DNA from: Prevotella sp. UBA2850
GTDB lineage: Bacteria > Bacteroidota > Bacteroidia > Bacteroidales > Bacteroidaceae
Assembly (NCBI GenBank): GCA_002350805.1
Contig: DEFO01000062.1
Location: forward strand, 21,008-85,007
Length of the DNA stretch: 64,000 bases
Direction of reading: 5' to 3'
In this document: positions 14,816 through 23,249 of the stretch, in pieces
Position numbering within the stretch: position 1 is the stretch's first letter
How the letters are laid out: every line of letters starts with the position of its first letter
Notes under the pieces: generated by a model
What the model saw: the letters and a program-made list of their open reading frames with translations, nothing else
Told to the model about the DNA's origin: nothing
The model's database searches: none
Position numbers and translations under genes: made by a program

Positions 14816-16860
14816 TCATTTCCAAATAGTATATTCAGCATCTGATTTTGGTGTTTTAGCATGTCTTCTGCATTCCATTCCATGCCTGCATCCCTATCTA
14901 TTTCATCATTAAGCATTGCTTTGTGATTGTCTTGACATATTTGCATCATTATCTTGAACTTTAGAGATGCTACGCTTACTTGGTCAGACTTGCCATCGCT
15001 ATAATGATCGAGTTTTGTTTTTGGGTCCCAGTTTGAGCCTGAACTATTAGCTTCAGCACTAATCATAGCAAAGTTGCCAAAACAGTTTATATCATCTGAA
15101 CTTAGAGGTTTACCTTCACCAGCCTTAGCCTGTGGATAATAGTGTTCCAATGACTTACGAGTACGTGAAAAATAGAAATTATTGAACGGAACAAGTTCAA
15201 AGTCGCTGCATCCTAATTCCTCAAAGAATTCGTTTCGCTCTTTTGAGCCTTTCTTTGTCTTATCACCACGTAACGTATCAGCATACTTCTTCCAAAGAAT
15301 ATAGTCTGTGTAATTGAACACATACAACGGTACATCAGCGTATCCTTGCCTGTAAATGTTTTCAAATACTGTTTTATAGTCTTTGTCTTTAACCACCGTC
15401 ATATTCAGATCTCTTCCTGTCAACAGACAACTATCAAATGCATTTGGTCCAGGCTGGTTTCTTTCGTTAAGGCAAACTGGATTCAGATATACATCGTAAA
15501 AATACTTTTCCGCAAGGTTTCGAAGGAACTCCAGGTAATCTATACCTAAGGGTTTTCCATTCTTAAACAGGAACATCATGCAATAAAACAGATAGTTCTT
15601 ACGCTGTTTGGGTGTGAACGTTACCTCAAACATGGAAAGCAAATGAACCAATTCATCCTGTATATATTGATATTTCTGACTTACGAAATTAACAGGATAT
15701 CCTTTTTTGTATTCGAAATGGTAGTACTGCAACTTCCAGGGATTGTCTCCCATCTGTTCCTTGTCGCTTAAGGAATGGTGAACAATATAGTTGTCAAGTA
15801 TAAACTTTGCCTTCAACAGATTGAATGCGAATACTTTTGCAAATGCTGCTTTGTCATCCACAAAATGTATGGCCTTGGCAAACTCGTTGAGCAATTCCTT
15901 GTCGTCAAGCTTAAACTCTATCGGATCAAACCCTTCAAATTCCATCATTGTGGTCTTCAATACAATCAACAGGAAATTCGGGTAATCAATGATAGGCTGG
16001 AATTTATCATTCTGCTCTATGGCAGACAGTTCCTCTATCTTGCTAATCTTCTCACCCAGAAGATTCATGATGGTTCGTTTTCCTTCTGACTCGTCCTGTT
16101 TTGGAATATCATCAAAACAACCAATTTTTAACGAGTCCATGGAATTACCAAATACTATCTTGTTGTCAAAAGCCTGCTGTATGTAAATGTTCATTTCACT
16201 GCAAGCCTCCCAGACACGACTAAAGGTAGCTATTTCTGCCTTGTCTTTAAGATATTGGCTTAGCGTTGACTTCACAATTTCATGTTTCTCCAACTGCTCG
16301 CCTCGTGAGTTCATCACCTCAAAGTAATGATTCAAATCCACATCGTTAGGTACTCTGTAGTGAATAATGTGTACTTGGTCAAGGAAATACTTCTTAAAAC
16401 TCACTCGCTCGGCATCAACTACAAAATCATCAATCGACTTTCTCGCATATTTATATCCATTTTTGATTCCGTTATCAATTTCTTCGCCTACGCTGGAATC
16501 TTCGTCCAACCTTTCAAGAGTTGATGCAGACACCTTACGGGCACTATAGGTAAGTTTACAGCTAAAGTTCATAACACCCAAAGCCTTCAAGATGATATAG
16601 ATGGTTGTCAGTCTTTGCTGACCATCAATCACTTCATATTCGCTATCCCCACGTTTGTAGGTCACTAATGTTCCGATATAATATGGTGCATTGTAATTCT
16701 TGTGGTACGAATCGTGCACATCCTTTATCAATGCTGCAATCTGGTCTTCTTCCCAAGCATAGTTACGCTGATAGACAGGAATCTTGTATGTCTTAGCTTC
16801 CCGACTCTCCAGATATATCTGGTTTATAGAACGCTCTTCAAGCGGAAATGTCTTGTCCAT
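14812..16860 (-). CDS. DUF262 and DUF1524-type (GmrSD-like) protein
   Basis: A 682-residue single-chain GmrSD-like protein. The N-terminal DUF262 domain (about 10-230) shows IPVYQRNYAW (27-36), YIGTLVTYK, the nucleotidase-like VIDGQQRLTT (78-87) and the NSRGEQLEKHEIVK motif (184-197). The C-terminal part resembles the DUF1524 HNH-type nuclease: SLEHYYPQ with the His at 573, then INCFGNFAMISAEAN and SGSNWDPKTK (591-615). DUF262/DUF1524 proteins are type IV restriction enzymes that use NTP hydrolysis and cut modified phage DNA. It starts four bases after the first DUF262 gene. Composition is AT-richer than flanking housekeeping genes, suggesting transfer. Confidence 0.88.
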   Translation of the reverse strand: MDKTFPLEERSINQIYLESREAKTYKIPVYQRNYAWEEDQIAALIKDVHDSYHKNYNAPYYIGTLVTYKRGDSEYEVIDGQQRLTTIYIILKALGVMNFSCKLTYSARKVSASTLERLDEDSSVGEEIDNGIKNGYKYARKSIDDFVVDAERVSFKKYFLDQVHIIHYRVPNDVDLNHYFEVMNSRGEQLEKHEIVKSTLSQYLKDKAEIATFSRVWEACSEMNIYIQQAFDNKIVFGNSMDSLKIGCFDDIPKQDESEGKRTIMNLLGEKISKIEELSAIEQNDKFQPIIDYPNFLLIVLKTTMMEFEGFDPIEFKLDDKELLNEFAKAIHFVDDKAAFAKVFAFNLLKAKFILDNYIVHHSLSDKEQMGDNPWKLQYYHFEYKKGYPVNFVSQKYQYIQDELVHLLSMFEVTFTPKQRKNYLFYCMMFLFKNGKPLGIDYLEFLRNLAEKYFYDVYLNPVCLNERNQPGPNAFDSCLLTGRDLNMTVVKDKDYKTVFENIYRQGYADVPLYVFNYTDYILWKKYADTLRGDKTKKGSKERNEFFEELGCSDFELVPFNNFYFSRTRKSLEHYYPQAKAGEGKPLSSDDINCFGNFAMISAEANSSGSNWDPKTKLDHYSDGKSDQVSVASLKFKIMMQICQDNHKAMLNDEIDRDAGMEWNAEDMLKHQNQMLNILFGNE

Positions 16861-16864
16861 AATG

Positions 16865-18382
16865 CTACTCCTTATAAAATCTGTTTACCTTAAAGAAATA
16901 GAGATAATTTTTATTGATGCCTTCTTCACATTCATCAATAGCCCCCTCATCAAGACCTTTTTTGACACCATCAAATATATTCCCACGTGACAGCGGATTC
17001 ATTTTTTCTGCCAATATACTCAGTAACGAGATTGGCGTATCAGAGTCTGCAATAAGCTTATAGATATTGAGGGAATTAATAACATTGGATTTCTCGAGCA
17101 CATAGTTCTGTGCAGACTGCCATCCCAGATGGTAATACTGAGCACGAAGCGAGTATGCCCATACAAAGGCAAAAGTAACAAATTGCTCAAACAGTTCAGT
17201 ATCCACCTTCGAAGGATAGGTTGCAGGACAGAATCTGTCAACATATAATAGCAAAGCTGTATCGAACAGCAAACGGGTAATTCTGTTGCCTACACCTTTG
17301 TTGAAAAATTTGTCCAATGTCTTTACTATCTCATTCCCCTTGATATAGAAGCCTTCATACTGGCTGTTGTCTTGAATGTCTTTCAGTATCTCGTAATAAT
17401 GCTTCGTATAGTCAAAGAATGGTTTGCCAGCAATTATTGGAGTGTTTAGTTGAAACGCATTCACCTCTCTTGTGCCAGAAACAAATGGCATGGCTGACGA
17501 ATTGATAAATTCCGCATAAGAGTAGGCACTTTTGTAGAACTGAGCATAGGGAGTACGTGCAGTCTTGTTGACACCCTTGAACTTGTATATATTATGTTCG
17601 CTAAGCCTATAGGCCCAATTTCCATTAATCCATTCCTTCACGCGATAAAGGTAGTCACCAAAAAAGGATGCCAGTTCGTACTGTGGAATCCTCTCCCATT
17701 CCTTGACGATTTGCTCTGTTCTGGCTTCGTCAATGTCCACCATCTCTCGTAGATGGTAAGCTTTCAGTAAATCATGAGGGTACAATGCCTTACCACGTGC
17801 ATTCTGTGAATCGAAGAACTGGAACGCTTCAGATAGATTGTCAGTGATTACAACAATAAGTTCACATTGTGTCTCAATGTATTCCCGTAAGTGCTTCATG
17901 TCTCTGACAAAGTCAATGTTCTTATCGTCTTCTGCATTCTTCTGCGTTCTCCGTCTAAACGCATTCAGGTTATTGGGGATATTATGGCGGGAATATGTAT
18001 TGTCAAAAACCTGCTGATTCAAGAAATTAATCTCGCGTCTATCATTTGGCTTTTCTAGTTCATACAAAGAGTAAAGCAGAAGGCTAAAAGTGATCGTTCG
18101 CTGCTGTCCATCTACTATATTGTAAACCTCTTGCCCCTGATTATTCGTTTCTTTATGCAGAATAAGCGTTCCGACGCGATATACTTCCTTATTGTTATTC
18201 CTTGCATCAATAATATCGTCAAGTAACTGTATAGCATTACGTGCTGTCCACTTATAAGGACGTTGATAATCTGGGATAGTTAACCTTACATTTTCGATTG
18301 GCTTACCATCTTTCTTTCTGGTGATTCTACTTTTTAGCAACAAATCGCCAATTGTTGTTATTGACAATGTCAAATTATCCAT
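16865..18382 (-). CDS. DUF262 domain protein, first gene of the operon
   Basis: A 505-residue DUF262 protein heading the operon. It carries the same N-terminal signature as its neighbour: IPDYQRPYKW (36-45), RVGTLILH, NIVDGQQRTITF (88-99, the DGQQR motif tied to nucleotide hydrolysis) and FFDSQNARGKALYPHDLLKA (189-208). The C-terminal half is helical and shows no HNH motif, so this chain probably senses or hydrolyses nucleotide while the second supplies the nuclease. It is AT-rich compared with neighbouring genes. A promoter lies at 18437-18467. Confidence 0.88.
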   Translation of the reverse strand: MDNLTLSITTIGDLLLKSRITRKKDGKPIENVRLTIPDYQRPYKWTARNAIQLLDDIIDARNNNKEVYRVGTLILHKETNNQGQEVYNIVDGQQRTITFSLLLYSLYELEKPNDRREINFLNQQVFDNTYSRHNIPNNLNAFRRRTQKNAEDDKNIDFVRDMKHLREYIETQCELIVVITDNLSEAFQFFDSQNARGKALYPHDLLKAYHLREMVDIDEARTEQIVKEWERIPQYELASFFGDYLYRVKEWINGNWAYRLSEHNIYKFKGVNKTARTPYAQFYKSAYSYAEFINSSAMPFVSGTREVNAFQLNTPIIAGKPFFDYTKHYYEILKDIQDNSQYEGFYIKGNEIVKTLDKFFNKGVGNRITRLLFDTALLLYVDRFCPATYPSKVDTELFEQFVTFAFVWAYSLRAQYYHLGWQSAQNYVLEKSNVINSLNIYKLIADSDTPISLLSILAEKMNPLSRGNIFDGVKKGLDEGAIDECEEGINKNYLYFFKVNRFYKE

Positions 18383-18436
18383 ATAATTCTATTTTTTCTG
18401 CTCTTGATATATAATGCAAAAGGTTTTTAGGTATTG

Positions 18437-18467
18437 CAAAGATAGATAAAATAAACAAAACGGCAAA
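18437..18467 (-). promoter_or_regulatory. promoter of the DUF262-DUF262-UDG-WYL operon
   Basis: On the minus strand: TTTG (complement of CAAA at 18464-18467), 19 bases, then TATCTTTG (complement of CAAAGATA at 18437-18444). The first ATG is 55 bases downstream, enough room for an operator. Confidence 0.72.
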
Positions 18468-18500
18468 ACAACTTCGTGACAAAATGCATTATCGTAATGA

Positions 18501-18977
18501 TTAATTATCAAACCAAAACACAATTCGACATTCTTCTTTATCTTTTTCATAACTTAACATGAGTTTTAACAACTCTTTATAAGACCAAAGACTGTCTTCT
18601 TCATGTTTTTCTCCTTTATAGTAAATTACTTTCAGTAAATAATACAACTCCTTGTATTGTTTGTACCAAAGCAATTCTTCAAAACTATTCATACGGTTGT
18701 AAGCCTCAACTATACAAGCTGCAAACTCGATAGTAGATAGCCAACTCGCATGATGAGCATCTCCTCCCCAATCTCTATAATCTTTTAGTGTAGCTTGTGT
18801 GACATCACCAGGTAATCCCCTTACAGGAAATAAAGAATCTCTTTTATCTTGTTCTTCTTCTCCTGACATTATATCAAAAACATGGTAGTTCCTTTTGCAA
18901 AATATCATCCCACCATATTTATAGCGTTTTGTCTTACGGCTACGATGCTCTATATGAATATGTACATCTGTCCCCAT
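18501..18977 (-). CDS. phage-type conserved protein of unknown function
   Basis: A 158-residue protein starting MGTDVHIHIEHRS, which I recognise as a family found in phages and plasmids (members typically begin MGCDIH and share a RNY-x-x-F motif, a PRGLP-like segment and D-x-H-x-x-SWL). Here these appear as KRNYHVFDIMSG, VRGLPGDVT and GGDAHHASWLSTIEF. The C-terminal half is helical and acidic. The function is unknown. The gene follows the HIRAN gene by 33 bases and precedes the DUF262 operon promoter, so it belongs to the same accessory block. No other phage structural genes are present. Confidence 0.7.
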   Translation of the reverse strand: MGTDVHIHIEHRSRKTKRYKYGGMIFCKRNYHVFDIMSGEEEQDKRDSLFPVRGLPGDVTQATLKDYRDWGGDAHHASWLSTIEFAACIVEAYNRMNSFEELLWYKQYKELYYLLKVIYYKGEKHEEDSLWSYKELLKLMLSYEKDKEECRIVFWFDN

Positions 18978-19010
18978 CTTGTATAATTACGCAATCTTTC
19001 GATATCCATC

Positions 19011-19355
19011 CTAATTTGTCTGATTCCGCTTAATCTTTATCGTCAGGTGCACCTGATTCTCCGGGTGTGTCTCCTCATTGATTTTGCAGATGCGGCACTC
19101 AAAGATGTTCGACCAACCCATTTCGAGGAAGCTGGCTAATGTCTCGTTCTCACCACGAGGAATGTAGCCAATCTTATACTCCTCACCATCCTTCTCATAG
19201 ATGACGGCAACGGCATTCGCATCATGACGATTTTCCTTATCGCGCTCCAGCCGCAAAACGGTTCCTACCTTCAGGTCGTCCCACACCTCATCAGCATCGT
19301 GATACATTCTGCCAGCCAAGTGGCAATCCATAAAATACAGTTTCTTTGTTTCCAT
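19011..19355 (-). CDS. HIRAN domain protein
   Basis: A 114-residue protein made of one HIRAN domain: HLAGRMYHDADEVW, LKVGTVLRLERDKENRHD, ANAVAVIYEKDGEEYKIGYI and PRGENETLASFLEMG follow the domain's order. In the eukaryotic helicase HLTF the HIRAN domain binds 3' single-stranded DNA ends; stand-alone bacterial versions occur near DNA-processing and defence genes. Here it is upstream of a phage-type protein and the DUF262 operon, all on the minus strand. A TATATTTG box (19436-19429) lies upstream but without a well-spaced -33 element. Confidence 0.87.
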   Translation of the reverse strand: METKKLYFMDCHLAGRMYHDADEVWDDLKVGTVLRLERDKENRHDANAVAVIYEKDGEEYKIGYIPRGENETLASFLEMGWSNIFECRICKINEETHPENQVHLTIKIKRNQTN

Positions 19356-19643
19356 AACCTTGATGTTTTTGTTAAACTACGTTTTACTTTTCTGCGCTCG
19401 GCATAGTCCGCTTTCGCAATCTTGCTTGCAAATATAGATAAGAGGGTGTCCCAAAACTCGAGGCACCCTTTTGTAATTTAGCACACATTAAGAATAATAT
19501 GTACTAAATTTGCATGTTTTTAACTTTGCATAACTTTGTGCAATTCAAGCATCGAACTTACTTGCCACTCGGGGAAAAAGAAAAACAATTTTTCAGAGGA
19601 TTTTATCGGTATTAGAACCAAATCACGCATTGCTCTCGACTTT

Positions 19644-19876
19644 TCGTAACTCCAGCTTCGCTGAAGCTACTCACACTCGAAATAACTCAAATAAATTTGC
19701 CCAAAGGTCAATTTTGTCTCGACTCAACAAACGAAATGCAAGCATTTCTTTGCATTCGCTGCTCCAAAATTTGTTTTTTTGCTCGCTTAATCGTAACTCT
19801 GGCTTCGCCGAACTTACTCACGCTCGAAATAACTCAAATAAAAATTTGGTTTTTTGCTCGCTTAATCGTAACTTTG
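19644..19876 (+). repeat. direct repeats upstream of rlmN
   Basis: Two copies of about 55 bp start TCGTAACTC at 19644 and 19791 and share TCGAAATAACTCAAATAAA near their ends. A second unit, TTGCTCGCTTAATCGTAACT, occurs at 19779 and 19854. The later copy ends in an exact TAACTTTG promoter box; the earlier ones carry near-matches, so the promoter region appears to have been duplicated and then to have drifted. Confidence 0.75.
19845..19876 (+). promoter_or_regulatory. promoter of rlmN
   Basis: TTTG at 19845-19848, 20 bases, then TAACTTTG at 19869-19876, both exact. The ATG at 19901 is 24 bases beyond the box, which also fixes the start against a longer in-frame reading from 19697. Confidence 0.78.
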
Positions 19877-19900
19877 CACCCAAATAGCCATTTCGGAACG

Positions 19901-20950
19901 ATGGAGAATGGAAAGAAACCACTGTTAGGACTCTCGCTGACCGAGCTGAAAGAGGTCGCGAGGGGATTGGGAATGCCCGCTTTCACAGGCGGACAGATAG
20001 CGAAATGGCTCTACACCCAGCACGTGAGGAGCATCGACGAGATGACTAATATCTCGAAAAACAACCGCGAACGGCTGAAGGAACACTACGAGATTGGCTG
20101 CATGGACCCCATCGACTGCCAACGTTCGAAAGACGGCACCATTAAATATCTGTTCCCTGTGCGTACCACATCTCCCGCGCAGAGATTTGTCGAGACGGTG
20201 TTCATCCCCGACAAAGAGCGCGCCACACTGTGCGTCTCGTGCCAGGTGGGATGCAAAATGAACTGTCTGTTCTGCCAAACGGGCAAGCAGGGATGGCAGG
20301 GCGACCTGACCGTGGCCGACATCCTGAACCAGATTTATGCACTGCCTGAGCGTGAGCGGCTGACGAACATCGTGTTCATGGGACAAGGTGAGCCCATGGA
20401 CAACCTGGACAACGTGCTGAAGGCCACGCAGATACTGACGGCCGACTATGCCTACGCATGGAGCCCGAAGCGCATCACCGTGAGCAGCGTGGGCGTGAAG
20501 AACAAACTGAAACGCTATCTCGACGAGAGCGAATGCCATGTGGCCATCAGCATGCACTCGCCCATCCACGAACAGCGCGAACAGCTGATGCCGGCCGAGA
20601 AGGCAATGAGAATAGAGGACGTGGTGGCCCTGCTGAAGCAATATGATTTCACTCACCAGCGCCGCTGCTCGTTCGAGTATATCTGCTTCGGCGGCATGAA
20701 CGACTCCACCATGCATGCCCGCGAGATGGTGAAACTGCTGGAGGGACTGGAGTGCCGCGTCAACCTGATACGCTTCCACGAGATACCCAGCGTCAGTCTG
20801 CCCGCCTCCGACGAGAAGCGCATGGAGGTGATGCGCGACTACCTGACCGCCCACGGTGTGTTCACCACCATCCGTGCCAGCCGCGGACAAGACATCTTTG
20901 CCGCCTGCGGACTGCTCTCAACGGCCCGCCAGTCGACTGCCACCACATGA
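19901..20950 (+). CDS. rlmN: dual-specificity rRNA/tRNA adenine-C2 methyltransferase RlmN
   Basis: Radical-SAM enzyme that methylates C2 of A2503 in 23S rRNA and A37 in some tRNAs. The 349-residue protein shows the Cx3Cx2C iron-sulfur motif (GCKMNCLFCQTG), the GQGEPMDNLDNV SAM-binding segment, KRITVSSVG, and the C-terminal catalytic cysteine in IFAACGLLS, which forms the intermediate with the substrate. The start at 19901 was chosen from the adjacent promoter and the family's N terminus (LGLSLTELKEVARGLG). It is followed 48 bases later by pdxA. Confidence 0.96.
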   Translation: MENGKKPLLGLSLTELKEVARGLGMPAFTGGQIAKWLYTQHVRSIDEMTNISKNNRERLKEHYEIGCMDPIDCQRSKDGTIKYLFPVRTTSPAQRFVETVFIPDKERATLCVSCQVGCKMNCLFCQTGKQGWQGDLTVADILNQIYALPERERLTNIVFMGQGEPMDNLDNVLKATQILTADYAYAWSPKRITVSSVGVKNKLKRYLDESECHVAISMHSPIHEQREQLMPAEKAMRIEDVVALLKQYDFTHQRRCSFEYICFGGMNDSTMHAREMVKLLEGLECRVNLIRFHEIPSVSLPASDEKRMEVMRDYLTAHGVFTTIRASRGQDIFAACGLLSTARQSTATT

Positions 20951-20998
20951 TCATTCATACCACTATATATCACCCCTCTTTTATAAAAACAATCAGAA

Positions 20999-22129
20999 AT
21001 GGAAAACAGAAAGATACGCGTGGCTATCACGCACGGAGATACAAACGGCGTAGGATATGAAGTGATTTTCAAGACCTTTGCCGCCCCCGAGATGCTGGAG
21101 CTTTGCACACCTATTATTTATGGCTCGCCCAAGGTGGCCGCCTATCACCGCAAGATGCTAAACCTGGAGGCTACCTTCTCGATTATCAACAAGGCCGAGG
21201 ATGCCCGCGACGACCGGGTGAACCTACTCACCACCTTCGACGAGGAGGTGAAAGTGGAGATTGGAACGCCCTCGAAAGAGGCCGGCATGGCCGCGCTGAA
21301 AGCCTTGGAGCGTGCTATGGCCGACTATCGGAAGGGACTGTTCGACGTGCTGGTGACCGGACCGATTAACAAAGACAACATCCAATGCGACACCTTCAGG
21401 TTCTGCGGACACACCGAGTATTTGGAAGACCGTGTGGGCGACGGACAGAAAGCCCTGATGATTCTGATGAACGACTACCTGCGCGTGGCGCTCGTCACCA
21501 CCCATCTGCCCATCAGAAACGTGGCACAGGCCATCACTAAGGAGGCCATCATTGAGAAGGCGACCATTTTCGACCGCACTCTGCGCCGCGACCTGCGCAT
21601 CTCGAAGCCACGCATTGCCGTACTCGCACTCAATCCGCATGCCGGCGATAATGGCGTGCTGGGCACCGAGGAGATTGACGTCATCACACCCGCCATCAAC
21701 GAACTGGCCCAGAAGGGCATCAACGCCTATGGCCCCTACCCTGCCGACGGTTTCTTCGGCAGCGGCACCTATACCGCCTTCGACGGCGTGCTGGCCATGT
21801 ATCACGACCAGGGACTGGCCCCCTTCAAGACCATCGTCGCCGACGAGGGAGTCAACTTCACCGCCGGACTGCCCATCGTGCGCACCTCGCCCGACCACGG
21901 TACCGCCTACGACATTGCCGGCAAGGGAGTGGCCGACGAGACTTCGTTCCGCCATGCCATCTTCACCGCTATCGACATCTACCGTAACCGCGTCAACTAC
22001 GACGAACCGCTGGCCAACCCGCTGAAGAAGCTCTATCACGAAAAACGTGACGAGGGCGAGAAAGTGAGGTTTGCCGTTCCTAAGTTCAACCCTGCCAACA
22101 CACCCAAGAAAGCCGAAAAAGCTGAATGA
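20999..22129 (+). CDS. pdxA: 4-hydroxythreonine-4-phosphate dehydrogenase
   Basis: NAD-dependent enzyme of pyridoxal-phosphate synthesis (DXP-dependent branch), oxidising 4-phosphohydroxy-L-threonine. The 376-residue protein begins KIRVAITHGDTNGVGYEVIF, the family's first motif with Asp/Asn in place of the usual GDPAGIG, and has VTGPINKDN, FCGHTEYLED with a metal-binding His, ALNPHAGDNG, and ADGFFGSGTYTAFDGVLAMYHDQGLAPFK (in parts), carrying the other metal-binding His residues. The last codons overlap the next gene (ATGA), so the two are coupled. Confidence 0.94.
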   Translation: MENRKIRVAITHGDTNGVGYEVIFKTFAAPEMLELCTPIIYGSPKVAAYHRKMLNLEATFSIINKAEDARDDRVNLLTTFDEEVKVEIGTPSKEAGMAALKALERAMADYRKGLFDVLVTGPINKDNIQCDTFRFCGHTEYLEDRVGDGQKALMILMNDYLRVALVTTHLPIRNVAQAITKEAIIEKATIFDRTLRRDLRISKPRIAVLALNPHAGDNGVLGTEEIDVITPAINELAQKGINAYGPYPADGFFGSGTYTAFDGVLAMYHDQGLAPFKTIVADEGVNFTAGLPIVRTSPDHGTAYDIAGKGVADETSFRHAIFTAIDIYRNRVNYDEPLANPLKKLYHEKRDEGEKVRFAVPKFNPANTPKKAEKAE

Positions 22130-23199
22130 ACAAGAAATACCAAAACGGGTTTTTCATTTTTGGTATAGTCTTGTTGGGTGTCATGGTCACCCAACTCGAC
22201 TTCAATGAAGTGTGGAGAGGACTTCGCCATGCAGGCTACTGGTTTTTTGCCGTCGTAGCCCTATGGGGCGTCCTCTACGTGCTGAATACTGCGGCATGGT
22301 ACATCATCATCAAAAGCCAAGTACCCCCCACTCCGCAAGCCATCAACACCCCGCAAACCATCAACACCCAACACCCATCACCCAACACCCAACACCCAAC
22401 ACCCAACACCCAACAGCCAGCCCCCTTCTCCTTCTGGTGGCTCTATAAGATAACCATCTCGGGGTTTGCGCTCAACTATGCCACCCCCGGCGGACTGATG
22501 GGTGGCGAGCCTTACCGCATCATGGAACTGGCTCCGAAGATAGGTACTGAGCGTGCCTCGTCGTCGGTTATCCTTTATGCCATGACCCACATTTTCAGCC
22601 ATTTCTGGTTCTGGTTCCTCAGCATATTCCTTTTTATTTTTACGCAGCACGTCAGTTTCTTCATGACCATCTTGCTCACGGCCACGGGTGCCTTCTGCGT
22701 GCTGGGACTATGGTTCTTCATTGCCGGCTACCGCAAGGGACTGGCCGTCAGAGCCATGAACCTGTTGCGCCACTTGCCCTTCATTAAAAGATGGGCCAAG
22801 CCTTTCATTGAACAACACCGCGAGCAACTCGACACCATCGACCAGCAAATAGCGGCACTGCACAAGCAGAATCCCAAGACGTTCGTTTCCGCCGTGCTGC
22901 TGGAACTGCTCTGCCGCATCCTGTCGGCATTGGAGGTGTTCTTCATCTTGCTGGTTCTCATGCCTAGCGTCAACTACGTGCAGTGTATTCTCATCCTGGC
23001 TTTCACATCTCTGTTTGCCAACATGCTGTTCTTCATGCCCCTGCAGCTGGGCGGTCGTGAGGGCGGATTTCTCATGTCGGTGGGCGGACTGGGAATGACA
23101 GCCAGTGCCGGCATCTTTGTGGCCCTGATCGTGCGGCTGCGCGAACTCATCTGGACAGGCATCGGACTGCTGCTCATCAAGCTGAACAAAAACAACTGA
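22126..23199 (+). CDS. YbhN/LPG-synthase-type flippase-like membrane protein
   Basis: An integral membrane protein of the lysylphosphatidylglycerol synthase TM region/UPF0104 type, 357 residues with about eight hydrophobic helices. Landmarks are FALNYATPGGLMGGEPYR and the later MPLQLGGREGGFLMSVG, which match the paired conserved loops of the family. Function is uncertain; relatives flip or modify lipids. Residues about 70-100 form a Pro/Asn/Thr/Gln-rich insert encoded by tandem DNA repeats, placed between helices 2 and 3, which looks like a lineage-specific expansion. It overlaps pdxA by four bases. Confidence 0.85.
   Translation: MNKKYQNGFFIFGIVLLGVMVTQLDFNEVWRGLRHAGYWFFAVVALWGVLYVLNTAAWYIIIKSQVPPTPQAINTPQTINTQHPSPNTQHPTPNTQQPAPFSFWWLYKITISGFALNYATPGGLMGGEPYRIMELAPKIGTERASSSVILYAMTHIFSHFWFWFLSIFLFIFTQHVSFFMTILLTATGAFCVLGLWFFIAGYRKGLAVRAMNLLRHLPFIKRWAKPFIEQHREQLDTIDQQIAALHKQNPKTFVSAVLLELLCRILSALEVFFILLVLMPSVNYVQCILILAFTSLFANMLFFMPLQLGGREGGFLMSVGGLGMTASAGIFVALIVRLRELIWTGIGLLLIKLNKNN
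22335..22416 (+). repeat. in-frame tandem repeat inside the YbhN-like gene
   Basis: Two 18-base units (GCAAGCCATCAACACCCC and GCAAACCATCAACACCCA) are followed by several 8-9-base units of the CCCAACA type. They encode an NTPQTINTQHP-like linker and keep the frame open. Near-identical strings are usually intergenic in this genus, so this is likely an expansion captured by a coding sequence. Confidence 0.85.
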
Positions 23200-23249
23200 C
23201 GACAAATCAGCTATCACGAAATATTGAAACAAAAAAACTAAAAAAGACG

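Larger units (their letters stand above)
19356..19900. other. 545-bp intergenic region with repeated promoter-like units
   Basis: No gene is supported. It holds an imperfect hairpin GGGTGTC/GGCACCC (about 19444-19467), two tandem TAACTTTG boxes at 19521-19528 and 19531-19538, two copies of a roughly 55-bp direct repeat (19644 and 19791) and the rlmN promoter. In-frame readings through it are repeat-derived and not credible proteins. Confidence 0.65.

Noticed and set aside
18501..19355. Prophage
   Set aside because: Only one phage-type gene is present; there is no integrase, terminase, capsid or attachment repeat.
19630..19887. 85-residue gene upstream of rlmN
   Set aside because: The reading is made of two copies of the direct repeat and ends inside the promoter.
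20000..20890. Long minus-strand reading opposite rlmN
   Set aside because: His/Gln-rich shadow of the rlmN codons with no domain.
23200..23249. SAM riboswitch before the transsulfuration enzyme gene
   Set aside because: The gap is only about 50 bases and contains no paired elements.
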